From: Ruminococcus sp. | Lineage (GTDB): Bacteria; Bacillota; Clostridia; Oscillospirales; Ruminococcaceae | DNA length: 53,531 bases | Reading direction: 5' to 3' | Assembly (NCBI GenBank): GCA_017543595.1 | Contig: JAFYFU010000007.1 | Location: 1-53,531 of the forward strand | Part shown: piece after piece, positions 7,587-15,601 of the stretch | Layout of the letters: every line of letters starts with the position of its first letter | How positions within the stretch are numbered: position 1 is the stretch's first letter | Program-made: the position numbers and the translations under genes | The notes under the pieces: generated by a model | Told to the model about the DNA's origin: nothing | The model's database searches: none | What the model saw: the letters and a program-made list of their open reading frames with translations, nothing else

Positions 7587-7641
7587 TTAAGCCTGTTATA
7601 TAATTAAAATATTAATTTTTATTTTTTTTGTCCCTTTTTTG
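7587..7641 (+). repeat. Promoter-region direct repeat, copy 2
   Basis: This is the second copy of the roughly 54-base segment at 6694-6747. It immediately precedes and overlaps candidate ECF promoter D. The identity extends well upstream of the motif, which fits either recent duplication or a conserved upstream activating element. Confidence 0.85.
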
Positions 7642-7661
7642 TCCGCACGAACGAATATATA
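7629..7661 (+). promoter_or_regulatory. Candidate ECF-sigma promoter, copy D
   Basis: TGTCCCTTTTTT, 11 bases and CGAATATATA lie about 78 bases upstream of the ATG at 7739. Spacing matches copies A and B. No sigma-A promoter is visible nearer to the gene. Confidence 0.65.
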
Positions 7662-7738
7662 TTCAGAGCGGTTGATGACCGCCATGAAAATCACTTGAAT
7701 ATAAATCTTATGAAAAAAATTTTTAAGGAGTAATTATT

Positions 7739-9772
7739 ATGAAAAAAACAGTATCTAAAATGGTAATCACAGCTGTCGCAGCTGCTATGACATTCGCAAA
7801 CATGATGAGCGTTTCCGCTTCCGCAAATGACGGTATGCGCTACAACAACAAATCAACGGAAATCGGAACGGCAGGTTCTTCAATAAAGAATTTCGTTTCG
7901 GGTACATGGTATTCATCAGGCACAGCCGAAGGAGTAATGTACTACAATTTCGATTCAAATACAATGACAGGCAATGTTTACATTGAAAATACAGGCAAGA
8001 CCAAAACTTTCACATATTCCTATGACGGATACACACTTTCAATGTACTACGCTGACGGAACAACAGCAAGCGGTACTGTAATCATGAACGGAAATTCAAT
8101 GACTGTTACATGGGCAACAGGCTGTATCGACAATTTCTCAGCAACATACCCCACAGCAAATAACAAGTCAGTTTCCGCAGGTGCTTCAAAAAACCTCCTC
8201 GCATCAGGTACATGGTATTCAATGACTCCCGCAGGTCCGAGAACTTATATATTTGAATACAACATGACAGCAGGCGAATACACAGACGAATATGACGGCA
8301 GAAAGAACAGCTTCACTTATGACCTTAACGGCAATTCTCTCACAATGTACAACAACAAGGCAGGCGTTACTCTCTACGCAACCGTAAATTATGTTGACAG
8401 CGAAACAATAGTTATCAACTGGAATGAATTTTCGGAAACTCTCAAAACTACAAAAGACGCTGCCAAGAAAGCCGCAGAAACAACAACGGCAGTTACTGCT
8501 TCAAATACCGCAAACGTTATCACATCAGGCACATGGTATTCAATGACTCCCGCAGGTCCGAGAACCTATACATTTGAATCAAATGCTCCCTCATGTCAGT
8601 ATACTGACGAATACAGCGGAGAAACAAGCGGTTTCACTTATGACCTCAAAGGCAGTTACCTCACAGCTTACAACAACAAGGCTGGCGTTACTCTCTATGC
8701 AACTGTAAGCTATCCCGACAATGAAACAATAGTTATCAACTGGGACGCTTTTTCGGAAACTCTCAAAACCACAAAAGATGCCGCTAAGAAAGCTGCAAAT
8801 TCTGTAAATATCTTCGCTCAGGGCAACTGGTACACTTCCGGAATGGACGGAATCGTCAACTATTTCTTCAATGCTGATTCCGCAACAGGTACTCGCACCA
8901 ATGAAACAACAGGTTTTTCGGAAAATTTCACTTATGACTTTGACGGAAACAAAATCGTAATGTACTACGGAAACTATTCTGTAACAGGTTATGTTTCATA
9001 CAGCGGATATGATATGATAATTTCTTGGGAAAGCGGATTTTCTGACACACTCTCAACAGTTCACCCCTCAGCAAACGTTGACCCTGTTGTTACCACAGTT
9101 ACAACAGATGACCGCTACAACAAGCCCATGCTCGCACATGGTACATGGTACGCAACAAGCAACGCAGGTATCAGAACTTTCTGCTTTGACCTTATTGAAC
9201 CTGTCGGCTGTCTCTACGACTTTGACGGCTCTGCACTCAACTTTGAATACACTATTGACGGCGCAGACCTTGAATTTCACGTAATCGGCGCAGCAAGAGG
9301 CGAACACGCAACTGTTTCTTACAATTCTGACGGTACATTCTCACTCACATGGGCAAGCGGTCTTTTCGAGACTTTCTCACTGAAACAGCCTGCACCCCAG
9401 ACAACTCCCGCACCTGTTCAGACAGCTCACGCAACTCAGGCAACTCAGGCAGTCCAGACAACAACTGCACCCGTTCAGACAACTCCCGCAACTCAGGCAA
9501 CTCAGGCAGTTCAGACAAAACCTGCACCCCAGACAACTCCCGTAACAACACAGACTGCGGTAATCATCACTCAGAAAGCACAGCAGACAACAGCAGTTCA
9601 GCAGTCACAGACTCAGCAGACAACTCCTGCTCAGTCCGTTAAAAAAGCTCCTGCAAATGCGTCCGAGTCACCCAAGACAGGCGATAACTTCCCTGCCCTC
9701 GCAGTAGCAATAACAGCTCTCGCAGCAAGTGCGGTTTGTGCAGTAACAGCTAAGAAATCATCTAAAAAGTAA
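7739..9772 (+). CDS. SPKTG-anchored surface protein with five GxWY repeat domains
   Basis: This 677-aa exported protein is the enlarged paralogue of the 373-aa protein at 1709-2830. A signal peptide ends at about residue 30. Five tandem domains lie at about 50-137, 151-240, 258-347, 357-440 and 464-550. Each opens with a G(T/N)WY signature and has late W and F positions, which suggests an all-beta, lipocalin-like fold (inference). Domains 2 and 3 are almost identical at the DNA level, 321 bases apart, showing recent duplication. Domains 4 and 5 match the two domains of the paralogue. A Thr/Gln/Pro-rich stalk (551-643) leads to SPKTG at 644-648, a hydrophobic helix and a Lys-rich tail. It is probably sortase-anchored, perhaps with a glycosylated stalk. 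The start follows AAGGAG. The ligand is unknown; it is inferred to belong to the ECF regulon through motif D. Confidence 0.87.
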   Translation: MKKTVSKMVITAVAAAMTFANMMSVSASANDGMRYNNKSTEIGTAGSSIKNFVSGTWYSSGTAEGVMYYNFDSNTMTGNVYIENTGKTKTFTYSYDGYTLSMYYADGTTASGTVIMNGNSMTVTWATGCIDNFSATYPTANNKSVSAGASKNLLASGTWYSMTPAGPRTYIFEYNMTAGEYTDEYDGRKNSFTYDLNGNSLTMYNNKAGVTLYATVNYVDSETIVINWNEFSETLKTTKDAAKKAAETTTAVTASNTANVITSGTWYSMTPAGPRTYTFESNAPSCQYTDEYSGETSGFTYDLKGSYLTAYNNKAGVTLYATVSYPDNETIVINWDAFSETLKTTKDAAKKAANSVNIFAQGNWYTSGMDGIVNYFFNADSATGTRTNETTGFSENFTYDFDGNKIVMYYGNYSVTGYVSYSGYDMIISWESGFSDTLSTVHPSANVDPVVTTVTTDDRYNKPMLAHGTWYATSNAGIRTFCFDLIEPVGCLYDFDGSALNFEYTIDGADLEFHVIGAARGEHATVSYNSDGTFSLTWASGLFETFSLKQPAPQTTPAPVQTAHATQATQAVQTTTAPVQTTPATQATQAVQTKPAPQTTPVTTQTAVIITQKAQQTTAVQQSQTQQTTPAQSVKKAPANASESPKTGDNFPALAVAITALAASAVCAVTAKKSSKK

Positions 9773-9798
9773 ATATAAATAACACTCCTTAATAAAAA

Positions 9799-9824
9799 AG
9801 TTCCCCTTTACGGGGGCTTTTTTA
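9799..9824 (+). terminator. Terminator of the 677-aa surface-protein gene
   Basis: The hairpin CCCC-TTTA-CGGGG(G) is followed by a run of T residues, 27 bases after the stop codon. It nearly matches the terminator of the paralogous gene at 1662-1683, so gene and terminator were probably duplicated together. Confidence 0.8.
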
Positions 9825-9897
9825 TTTGTGCATAATATATAAATATTTTTTAAAAATTATGCATACCGCAAAAAATTATGGTTTTTTATAAAAATCC

Positions 9898-9925
9898 TTG
9901 ACTTTTTTTCTTTTTGTGATATAAT
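9898..9925 (+). promoter_or_regulatory. Sigma-A type promoter of the 327-aa LRR-dockerin gene
   Basis: TTGACT, a 16-base spacer and TATAAT lie about 47 bases before the ATG at 9972. No ECF-type motif is present here. Confidence 0.75.
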
Positions 9926-9971
9926 TAACATATCGTTAAAAAAATTTGTTGAAACAAAGGAGAAATATTTA

Positions 9972-10955
9972 ATGAATTTCAAAAAAATAATTTCTGCGGT
10001 GCTTGCTGTCTGCCTTGTCGGAACAATATGTACAAATTTCAAAAATACTTCTGATTTCCCGATAATCGCAAATGCGGAAGAAACAGAAGAAGAATACACG
10101 CAAGTTACGGAAGGGATATTTAAATTCGACGTTTATAATGATTACGCAGCCGTAAGCGGGTGCGATACAAATGCAGAGGGTGAAATAACCATTCCTGCCG
10201 AAATAAATGGTGTACCCGTTAAATATATTTTTGACGAAGCGTTTAAGGATTGTAAAGGCTTGACTTCAGTAAATGTCCCTGACAGTATTGAGGCTATTGG
10301 ATATGCATTTTGGTATTGTACAAGTTTAACTTCAATTAACATTCCTGATAGTGTTGTATTCCTTGGTGATGCATTTTTTGGTTGTTCTTCCTTGACTTCA
10401 ATTAACATTCCCAAAAATATTACACGTATTGTAGCCGGTACATTTGACGGTTGTTCTTCTTTAACCTCAGTAGACATTCCTGACAATGTTACGTTCATTG
10501 GAATGTATACATTTCATGGTTGTAATAGTTTGGAAAAAGTAACAGTATTTAATCCAGACTGTGAATTTGATGTTGATGTATTAACCGATTATGACGGAAT
10601 TATCTATGGTTATGAAAACTCAACAGCACAGGCTTATGCTGAAAAATACGGCTATAAATTTGAATCTCTTGGAATATATGAAGAGCAGAAAGAACTCCCT
10701 GTCGGAGATATAAATGACGACAATACAATAGATTCTTCTGACGCTTCCGATGTCCTTGCAATTTATTCAGAACTTTCAACAAAAGGCAAATCGGAAAAAT
10801 TCACTGCTCAGCAAATAAAAGCCGCAGATGTAAACGGGGACAAACAGGCAAATTCCACAGATGCAAGCACTATCCTGCAATACTATGCCCTTTCATCAAC
10901 AAGCGGAACGGAAACTTTTGAAGAATTTCTCGAAAGAACATTAAATAACAAATAA
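9972..10955 (+). CDS. Secreted leucine-rich-repeat protein with C-terminal dockerin
   Basis: This 327-aa exported protein has a signal peptide at about 1-35. Four to five BspA-type LRR_5 repeats follow at about 75-210, each resembling TFHGCNSLEKVTV or SLTSINIPDSV. A C-terminal type I-like dockerin occupies about 238-315, with two canonical calcium loops, DINDDNTIDSSD and DVNGDKQANSTD, each followed by a hydrophobic helix. The dockerin implies attachment to a cohesin-bearing scaffoldin, while the LRR part probably mediates binding. The start follows AAAGGAG. It resembles the LRR core of the 602-aa protein but has a better-preserved dockerin and no C-terminal extension. A parS-like site and a bidirectional terminator follow directly. 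Confidence 0.87.
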   Translation: MNFKKIISAVLAVCLVGTICTNFKNTSDFPIIANAEETEEEYTQVTEGIFKFDVYNDYAAVSGCDTNAEGEITIPAEINGVPVKYIFDEAFKDCKGLTSVNVPDSIEAIGYAFWYCTSLTSINIPDSVVFLGDAFFGCSSLTSINIPKNITRIVAGTFDGCSSLTSVDIPDNVTFIGMYTFHGCNSLEKVTVFNPDCEFDVDVLTDYDGIIYGYENSTAQAYAEKYGYKFESLGIYEEQKELPVGDINDDNTIDSSDASDVLAIYSELSTKGKSEKFTAQQIKAADVNGDKQANSTDASTILQYYALSSTSGTETFEEFLERTLNNK

Positions 10956-10957
10956 AT

Positions 10958-10973
10958 TGTTCCACGTGGAACA
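10958..10973. promoter_or_regulatory. parS-like centromere site 2
   Basis: This is an exact copy of TGTTCCACGTGGAACA, between the LRR-dockerin stop codon and the bidirectional terminator shared with thiC. Confidence 0.85.
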
Positions 10974-11005
10974 AAAAAGCCGATGAAAAAAATCATCGGC
11001 TTTTA
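10974..11005. terminator. Bidirectional terminator between the LRR-dockerin gene and thiC
   Basis: AGCCGATGA and TCATCGGCT form a 9-bp stem with an A-rich loop. T-runs follow on both strands, longer on the minus strand. It serves both convergent genes. Confidence 0.85.
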
Positions 11006-11008
11006 TTA

Positions 11009-12322
11009 TTATTTCTCTGTGCAGAATTCTACTTTTTCGCCTGCAAGTATCATATTTGTTGTTCTTACAGCACACATCTTTCCGCACATTGAACAGGTGT
11101 GGCGGTCAGCGGGAGGAGTGCTTTCAAAATATTCCCTTGCCTTTTCGCCGTCAACAGCGATTTTGAACATTTCTTCCCAGTCAACAGCATGACGTGCAGC
11201 AGCCATTTCGTTGTCCTTGTCTCTTGCGTGAGGTACGCCCTTGGCTATATCTGCGGCATGAGCGGCTATCTTGCTTGCTATTATTCCCTCTTTTACGTCA
11301 TTTATATCGGGAAGTCTGAGATGTTCCGCAGGAGTTACGTAACAAAGGAAATCCGCTCCGCTTGATGCGGCTATTGCTCCGCCTATTGCGGAAGTGATAT
11401 GGTCATATCCCGGGAAAATATCCGTTACTATCGGTCCGAGAACATAGAAAGGTGCATTATGACAGATTCTCTTTTGGAGTTTCATATTTGCGGCAATTTC
11501 ATTCATAGCCATGTGTCCCGGACCTTCAACCATTACCTGTACATCTTTTTCCCATGCACGGAGAGTCAGGTCACCGAGTTCAATAAGTTCCGAAATCTGT
11601 CCCGAATCCGTTGAGTCGTCTATACAGCCCGGACGGAGTGCGTCTCCGAGACTTATCGTTACATCATATTCACGGAGAATATCAAGAACTTTATCGTAAT
11701 ATTCATAGAAAGGATTTTCATTTCCCGTCATCATAATCCATGCAAAAAGCAATGAACCGCCACGGGAAACTATATTCATTTTTCTGCCCTCACGCATAAA
11801 TGCTTCAATAGCCCTCTTGTTTATTCCCGCATGAATCGTCATAAAGTCAACGCCCTCCTCAGCGTGCGCCCTTACAACTTTGAGGAAATCCTCTGCTGTT
11901 ATTTCAAGGAGGTCTTTTTCAAGATAGCCTATTGCATCATACATCGGAACAGTTCCAATCATTGCGGAGGATTTTTCTATAAGCTGTCTGCGGAAAGTAT
12001 TTGTTTTTCCGTAGTTGCTCAAATCCATTATTGCTTCCGCACCGAATTTGTGTGACATTTCAACTTTCTGCATTTCAACGTCATAATCTTTTGCGTCTCC
12101 CGATATACCAAGATTTACATTTATCTTTGTACGCATTTTTGTTCCTATGCCTTCGGGTGAAAGGCTTTTGTGATTTATATTGCAGGGTATGCATACTTCG
12201 CCCTTTGCAACGAGTTCACGGAGTTCTTCGGGTGTGATGTATTCTTTCTCCGCAACTATTTTCATTTCGGGAGTGATAATTCCCTTTTTTGCGGCTTCCA
12301 TTTGTGTGTGGTATTCTCTCAT
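11009..12322 (-). CDS. thiC: Phosphomethylpyrimidine synthase ThiC
   Basis: This 437-aa radical-SAM enzyme converts aminoimidazole ribotide to hydroxymethylpyrimidine phosphate, the pyrimidine half of thiamine. Conserved segments are seen throughout, for example MVEGPGH and SLGDALRPG. The C-terminal CSMCGKMC matches the unusual CxxCxxxxC [4Fe-4S] motif of the family. The length is in the normal range for the anaerobic/Firmicutes form without the long N-terminal domain. AAAGGAG precedes the ATG. It is the last gene of the thi cluster, 20 bases after thiD, and ends at a bidirectional terminator. It is regulated through the TPP riboswitch far upstream if the operon is continuous. Confidence 0.97.
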   Translation of the reverse strand: MREYHTQMEAAKKGIITPEMKIVAEKEYITPEELRELVAKGEVCIPCNINHKSLSPEGIGTKMRTKINVNLGISGDAKDYDVEMQKVEMSHKFGAEAIMDLSNYGKTNTFRRQLIEKSSAMIGTVPMYDAIGYLEKDLLEITAEDFLKVVRAHAEEGVDFMTIHAGINKRAIEAFMREGRKMNIVSRGGSLLFAWIMMTGNENPFYEYYDKVLDILREYDVTISLGDALRPGCIDDSTDSGQISELIELGDLTLRAWEKDVQVMVEGPGHMAMNEIAANMKLQKRICHNAPFYVLGPIVTDIFPGYDHITSAIGGAIAASSGADFLCYVTPAEHLRLPDINDVKEGIIASKIAAHAADIAKGVPHARDKDNEMAAARHAVDWEEMFKIAVDGEKAREYFESTPPADRHTCSMCGKMCAVRTTNMILAGEKVEFCTEK

Positions 12323-12342
12323 AACAATTCTCCTTTAATTAT

Positions 12343-13134
12343 TTAAAATCTGCTTTTTATGTCAAACATATGGTTCATAGGTCCGCTGCCTTTTCCGAGG
12401 TCAAGCATAGCACCGAGACAGCCCGATATATAATCCTTTGCACGTTCAACGGATTCGGAAATACCGTATCCCTTTGCAAGATTTGATGCAATCGCACTTG
12501 AAAGCGTACAGCCCGTGCCGTGAGTGTTGGGATTGTCTATTCTCTTTCCGCTGAACCATTTTATTTCTTTTCCGTCAAAAAGACAGTCATTTGCATCATT
12601 GAGATTATGACCGCCTTTTACAAGCACCGCACAACCGAATAAATTATATATATTCTCTGCGGATTTTTCCATGTCATCAGGGGTATTTATTTTCATACCC
12701 GTCAGGACTTCCGTTTCGGGAATGTTCGGAGTTATTATATCCGCAAGCGGAATAAGATTCTTTTTCAGACTCTCAACGGAATCATCTTTAAGAAGTGCAG
12801 AACCGCTTGTCGCTATCATAACGGGGTCAACAACAATATTTTTTGCCCCGTAGAATTTTAATTTCTCCGCTATGACTTCAATAAGTCCGCATGACGAAAC
12901 CATTCCCGTTTTAACTGCGTTCGGAAATATATCCGTGAATATGCTGTCAAGCTGTAATGCAAGAAATTCGGGGGAAGTTTCCGCTATGCCGGATACTCCT
13001 GTCGTATTCTGTGCCGTAAGTGCCGTTATTGCACTCATGGCATAAACTCCGTGTGCAGTCATGGTCTTGATATCAGCCTGTATGCCTGCGCCTCCGCTTG
13101 AATCGCTGCCCGCTATTGTCAATGCGGTATACAT
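12343..13134 (-). CDS. thiD: Hydroxymethylpyrimidine/phosphomethylpyrimidine kinase ThiD
   Basis: This 263-aa ribokinase-fold enzyme phosphorylates HMP and then HMP-P to HMP-PP. The N-terminus TIAGSDSSGGAGIQAD is the family signature that binds the pyrimidine. The C-terminal NTHGTGCTLSSA contains the anion hole and catalytic Cys/Asp region. Length is typical. The start follows GAGGTG. It lies between the hydrolase gene and thiC in the thi cluster, supplying the pyrimidine pyrophosphate for ThiE. Confidence 0.96.
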   Translation of the reverse strand: MYTALTIAGSDSSGGAGIQADIKTMTAHGVYAMSAITALTAQNTTGVSGIAETSPEFLALQLDSIFTDIFPNAVKTGMVSSCGLIEVIAEKLKFYGAKNIVVDPVMIATSGSALLKDDSVESLKKNLIPLADIITPNIPETEVLTGMKINTPDDMEKSAENIYNLFGCAVLVKGGHNLNDANDCLFDGKEIKWFSGKRIDNPNTHGTGCTLSSAIASNLAKGYGISESVERAKDYISGCLGAMLDLGKGSGPMNHMFDIKSRF

Positions 13135-13188
13135 TATATCACCTCTTTGTTAATATTGATATGATTTTTCAGGGTTAAAGACTTCTGA

Positions 13189-14316
13189 TTAAAATACTTT
13201 CTTGTATTTGATTTTATCGGAGGGCATACCACTGAATTTTACGTCCCTGCCTTTAAGATATCTGTCAAAGAATGTAAGATGACAGTATACAAGATGCTCA
13301 AACATTTCCTCAGAATCAATTTTTCCGGAAAGTACCTTTATTGTAATATAAAACTTTGCATCTGTAAATCCCATATGCTTCATATCTTCAAAAACAACCT
13401 GATAAGTGTCTGCATTTGTGTTCACAAAAGGTCTTGTTTCAAGATTGACATTTTCCTTACAGCTAATCTGACAGAAAGGCTTTTCCATTGTTTTTTCGGG
13501 ATACTCTCCGAACAGTCCGCCGTCCATATTAATACCGCAGGAAAATTTGTCACTGTACCGACAGAGATAATATGCAAGACAGCCTCCCAGAGAATGACCT
13601 GATACACCTGTGCCGTGACTGAAATCAATGCTGTTTGAATATTTTTGCTTTACGGTTTCAAAAGCCTTTTCAATATCTTCTTTCCATTCAATGACTCTGT
13701 CCTTTATGTAAGGTGTATACTTTTTCTGAAATGCTTCAAATTGCTCCAAAGCTTCCTGATGGTTCAGATTTTTCTTCTGAATTTTCCGCTGACTGAAAAC
13801 AGCACCTATCATGCTTGTATACATCATTTTGTTGATTTTTTTGTCATAAAGGTCTGTACTGCCGTCATCATAGTCATTTTCAACCGCTTCATAGGCATGA
13901 CCGACAGAGGCGACAATATAGCCGTGACTTGCAAGTGCGCACAAAAGATATGTATTCGACTCCACATAGGAATTATATCCCATGCTGAACATAATCAGCG
14001 GAAATTTCTGATTTTCCGCAAAAGGCACATCTTCATAATAATCCGCATAACACATATCATCGCTTAGACTTCTCAGGCGGAAAGCTTTTAAAATTGCTGC
14101 CTTTTTAGCCTCCGAAAAAATAACTGCACGTTTTTTTCCTTCAACAGATGATTTATCAGCGGGATAATACATTCTTACAGCAATTTTTCTTTTTCCCCTG
14201 CCGTCACCGAGAATCTCATTTCTGTCCGTATCGACAACAGAAAAACATTTTGTTCCTACGGCATATTTCCCCGAAACATAATTTTTCGGAGGAGATGCTA
14301 TTATTTTTCCTGACAT
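13189..14316 (-). CDS. Alpha/beta hydrolase inserted in the thiamine cluster
   Basis: This 375-aa cytoplasmic protein has an alpha/beta-hydrolase fold and most resembles the platelet-activating-factor acetylhydrolase-type family. The nucleophile elbow is GHSLGG, an Asp follows in NMDGG, and a candidate catalytic His lies in KHMGFTD. An upstream FPLIMFSMGYNSY segment fits the oxyanion loop. No signal peptide is present. AGGAGGG precedes the ATG. It lies between thiE and thiD, separated from thiE by a 57-base gap that holds a parS-like site and from thiD by a 54-base gap. It could be co-transcribed with the thi genes or have an independent promoter I cannot see. The substrate is unknown; a link with thiamine salvage is only suggested by position. 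Confidence 0.8.
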   Translation of the reverse strand: MSGKIIASPPKNYVSGKYAVGTKCFSVVDTDRNEILGDGRGKRKIAVRMYYPADKSSVEGKKRAVIFSEAKKAAILKAFRLRSLSDDMCYADYYEDVPFAENQKFPLIMFSMGYNSYVESNTYLLCALASHGYIVASVGHAYEAVENDYDDGSTDLYDKKINKMMYTSMIGAVFSQRKIQKKNLNHQEALEQFEAFQKKYTPYIKDRVIEWKEDIEKAFETVKQKYSNSIDFSHGTGVSGHSLGGCLAYYLCRYSDKFSCGINMDGGLFGEYPEKTMEKPFCQISCKENVNLETRPFVNTNADTYQVVFEDMKHMGFTDAKFYITIKVLSGKIDSEEMFEHLVYCHLTFFDRYLKGRDVKFSGMPSDKIKYKKVF

Positions 14317-14349
14317 ATTTCCCTCCTGTCAGATATTGAATCAAGTCAA

Positions 14350-14365
14350 TGTTCCACGTGGAACA
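14350..14365. promoter_or_regulatory. parS-like centromere site 3
   Basis: This is an exact copy of TGTTCCACGTGGAACA in the gap between thiE and the hydrolase gene, inside the thi cluster. Confidence 0.85.
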
Positions 14366-14373
14366 ATTCTGAA

Positions 14374-15003
14374 TCAGCGGAAAATTCTCCTGCAAAGTTC
14401 TTTTAATTCAGATGTTTCTTTTTGAATATCATCTGCGGAAAATACTGCCGAAACAAGTGCCGCACCGACAGCACCTATATTTTTGAGGGATTCTATATTG
14501 TCCCTGTTTATTCCGCCTATTGCAACAACGGGAATATCAACGCTTTCGGAAATCTCCCTGAACTTTTCGGGAGTTATTCTCAGTGCATCGGTTTTTGTGG
14601 GTGACGGGAACAATGCACCCGTACCGAGATAATCCGCACCGTCAGCCTGTGCCTTTTGTGCCTGCTCAACGGTTTTTGCGGTTGCACCGATTATGAAATT
14701 ATTCCCTGCGATTTTTCTTATTTCTGAAACGGGAGTATCTTCAATTCCCACATGAACGCCGTCCGCACCTGCTTTGAGTGCAACATTGTAATTGTCGTTT
14801 ATAATCAGCAGGGCATTATATTTTTTACAGAGTTCCTTTACTTTGAGAGCCTCCTGTATAAATTCTTCCCCGCTGATATTTTTTTCACGGAGCTGAATAA
14901 TTTCCGCACCGCCTTTAAGACAGTTTTCAATGCACAAATAAAAATCATGCATGATTTTTCTGTCCGTAATCGGATATATCAGAAGTTTGTTTCTGTCAAT
15001 CAC
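14374..15003 (-). CDS. thiE: Thiamine phosphate synthase ThiE
   Basis: This roughly 209-aa TIM-barrel enzyme couples HMP-PP and thiazole phosphate to thiamine phosphate. Diagnostic segments are QLREKN (pyrophosphate and pyrimidine binding), INDNYNVALKAGADGVHVG, the GTGALFPSPTK loop and the C-terminal VAIGGIN phosphate site. The GTG at 15003 has AAGG 9 bases upstream. A TTG at 15009 is in frame but too close to the same sequence. Either start overlaps the end of the preceding tenI-like gene, indicating translational coupling. Confidence 0.93.
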   Translation of the reverse strand: MIDRNKLLIYPITDRKIMHDFYLCIENCLKGGAEIIQLREKNISGEEFIQEALKVKELCKKYNALLIINDNYNVALKAGADGVHVGIEDTPVSEIRKIAGNNFIIGATAKTVEQAQKAQADGADYLGTGALFPSPTKTDALRITPEKFREISESVDIPVVAIGGINRDNIESLKNIGAVGAALVSAVFSADDIQKETSELKELCRRIFR

Positions 15004-15601
15004 TTTCAATTTCCTTTCTCAGAGATTCCATATAAGCCGATACATTTTCGCATTTCATAAAACTGCTCATAAGGCATACACCGTCCGCACCTGCTTTTAT
15101 TGTCTCTTTTATATTTTCGGGAGATATTCCGCCTATTGCATAAACAGGAACATCAACGCTTTCGCAGACGGATTTGAGGAACAATGTTCCACGTGGAACA
15201 ATTCCCTTTTTGCAGTCCGTTTCATATACATGACCTGCGGTTATATATTCCGCACCAAGAGATACCGCCTCTTTTGCGTCTTTGACGGAATGGCATGAAG
15301 AACCGATTTTAAATCCCGAAAGAATATTTTTATCCGTTTCACGGAGGATACCCAACGGGAGATGTATGTATTCCGCATTGAGTTCAATTGCTGAATTTAC
15401 AAAATTGTGAAGTATGCATCTTACATTGTATTTACCGCATATGTCCATAACTTTTTCCGCCGTTGAAATATATTCTTCCACGGATAAGTCTTTCTCCCTT
15501 AAAATTATTGCATCAGGCTGACAGACGGCAATTTTTTCAATGCGGATTAAAAAATCCTCATCACATAATTTTCTGTTTGTGACACATATTATCTTACACA
15601 T
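14996..15601 (-). CDS. tenI: TenI-like thiazole tautomerase (ThiE family)
   Basis: This is a second ThiE-fold protein of 201 aa. It lacks the ThiE pyrimidine signature and has the TenI hallmark GHVYETDCKKGIVPRG. TenI aromatises the thiazole tautomer released by ThiG, so that ThiE can use it. Its ends overlap thiH (8 bases) upstream and thiE downstream, giving a tightly coupled thiH-tenI-thiE unit. The parS-like site at 15185-15200 lies inside the coding sequence, over codons for the conserved Pro-Arg-Gly. An alternative reading as a degenerate second thiamine phosphate synthase is less likely. Confidence 0.85.
   Translation of the reverse strand: MCKIICVTNRKLCDEDFLIRIEKIAVCQPDAIILREKDLSVEEYISTAEKVMDICGKYNVRCILHNFVNSAIELNAEYIHLPLGILRETDKNILSGFKIGSSCHSVKDAKEAVSLGAEYITAGHVYETDCKKGIVPRGTLFLKSVCESVDVPVYAIGGISPENIKETIKAGADGVCLMSSFMKCENVSAYMESLRKEIESD
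15185..15200. promoter_or_regulatory. parS-like centromere site 4, inside tenI
   Basis: This is an exact copy of TGTTCCACGTGGAACA lying wholly within the tenI-like coding sequence, encoding part of V-P-R-G-T. It is the only one of the six copies inside a gene. Confidence 0.85.

Noticed and set aside
9345-9551. Minus-strand open frame rich in Leu/Glu-Pro repeats
   Set aside because: It is the antisense shadow of the Thr/Gln-rich stalk of the surface protein at 7739-9772 and has no ribosome binding site.
11405-11420. CCCGGG-centred site resembling a Noc-binding site
   Set aside because: It lies inside thiC, and only about half of the flanking positions fit the Noc consensus.
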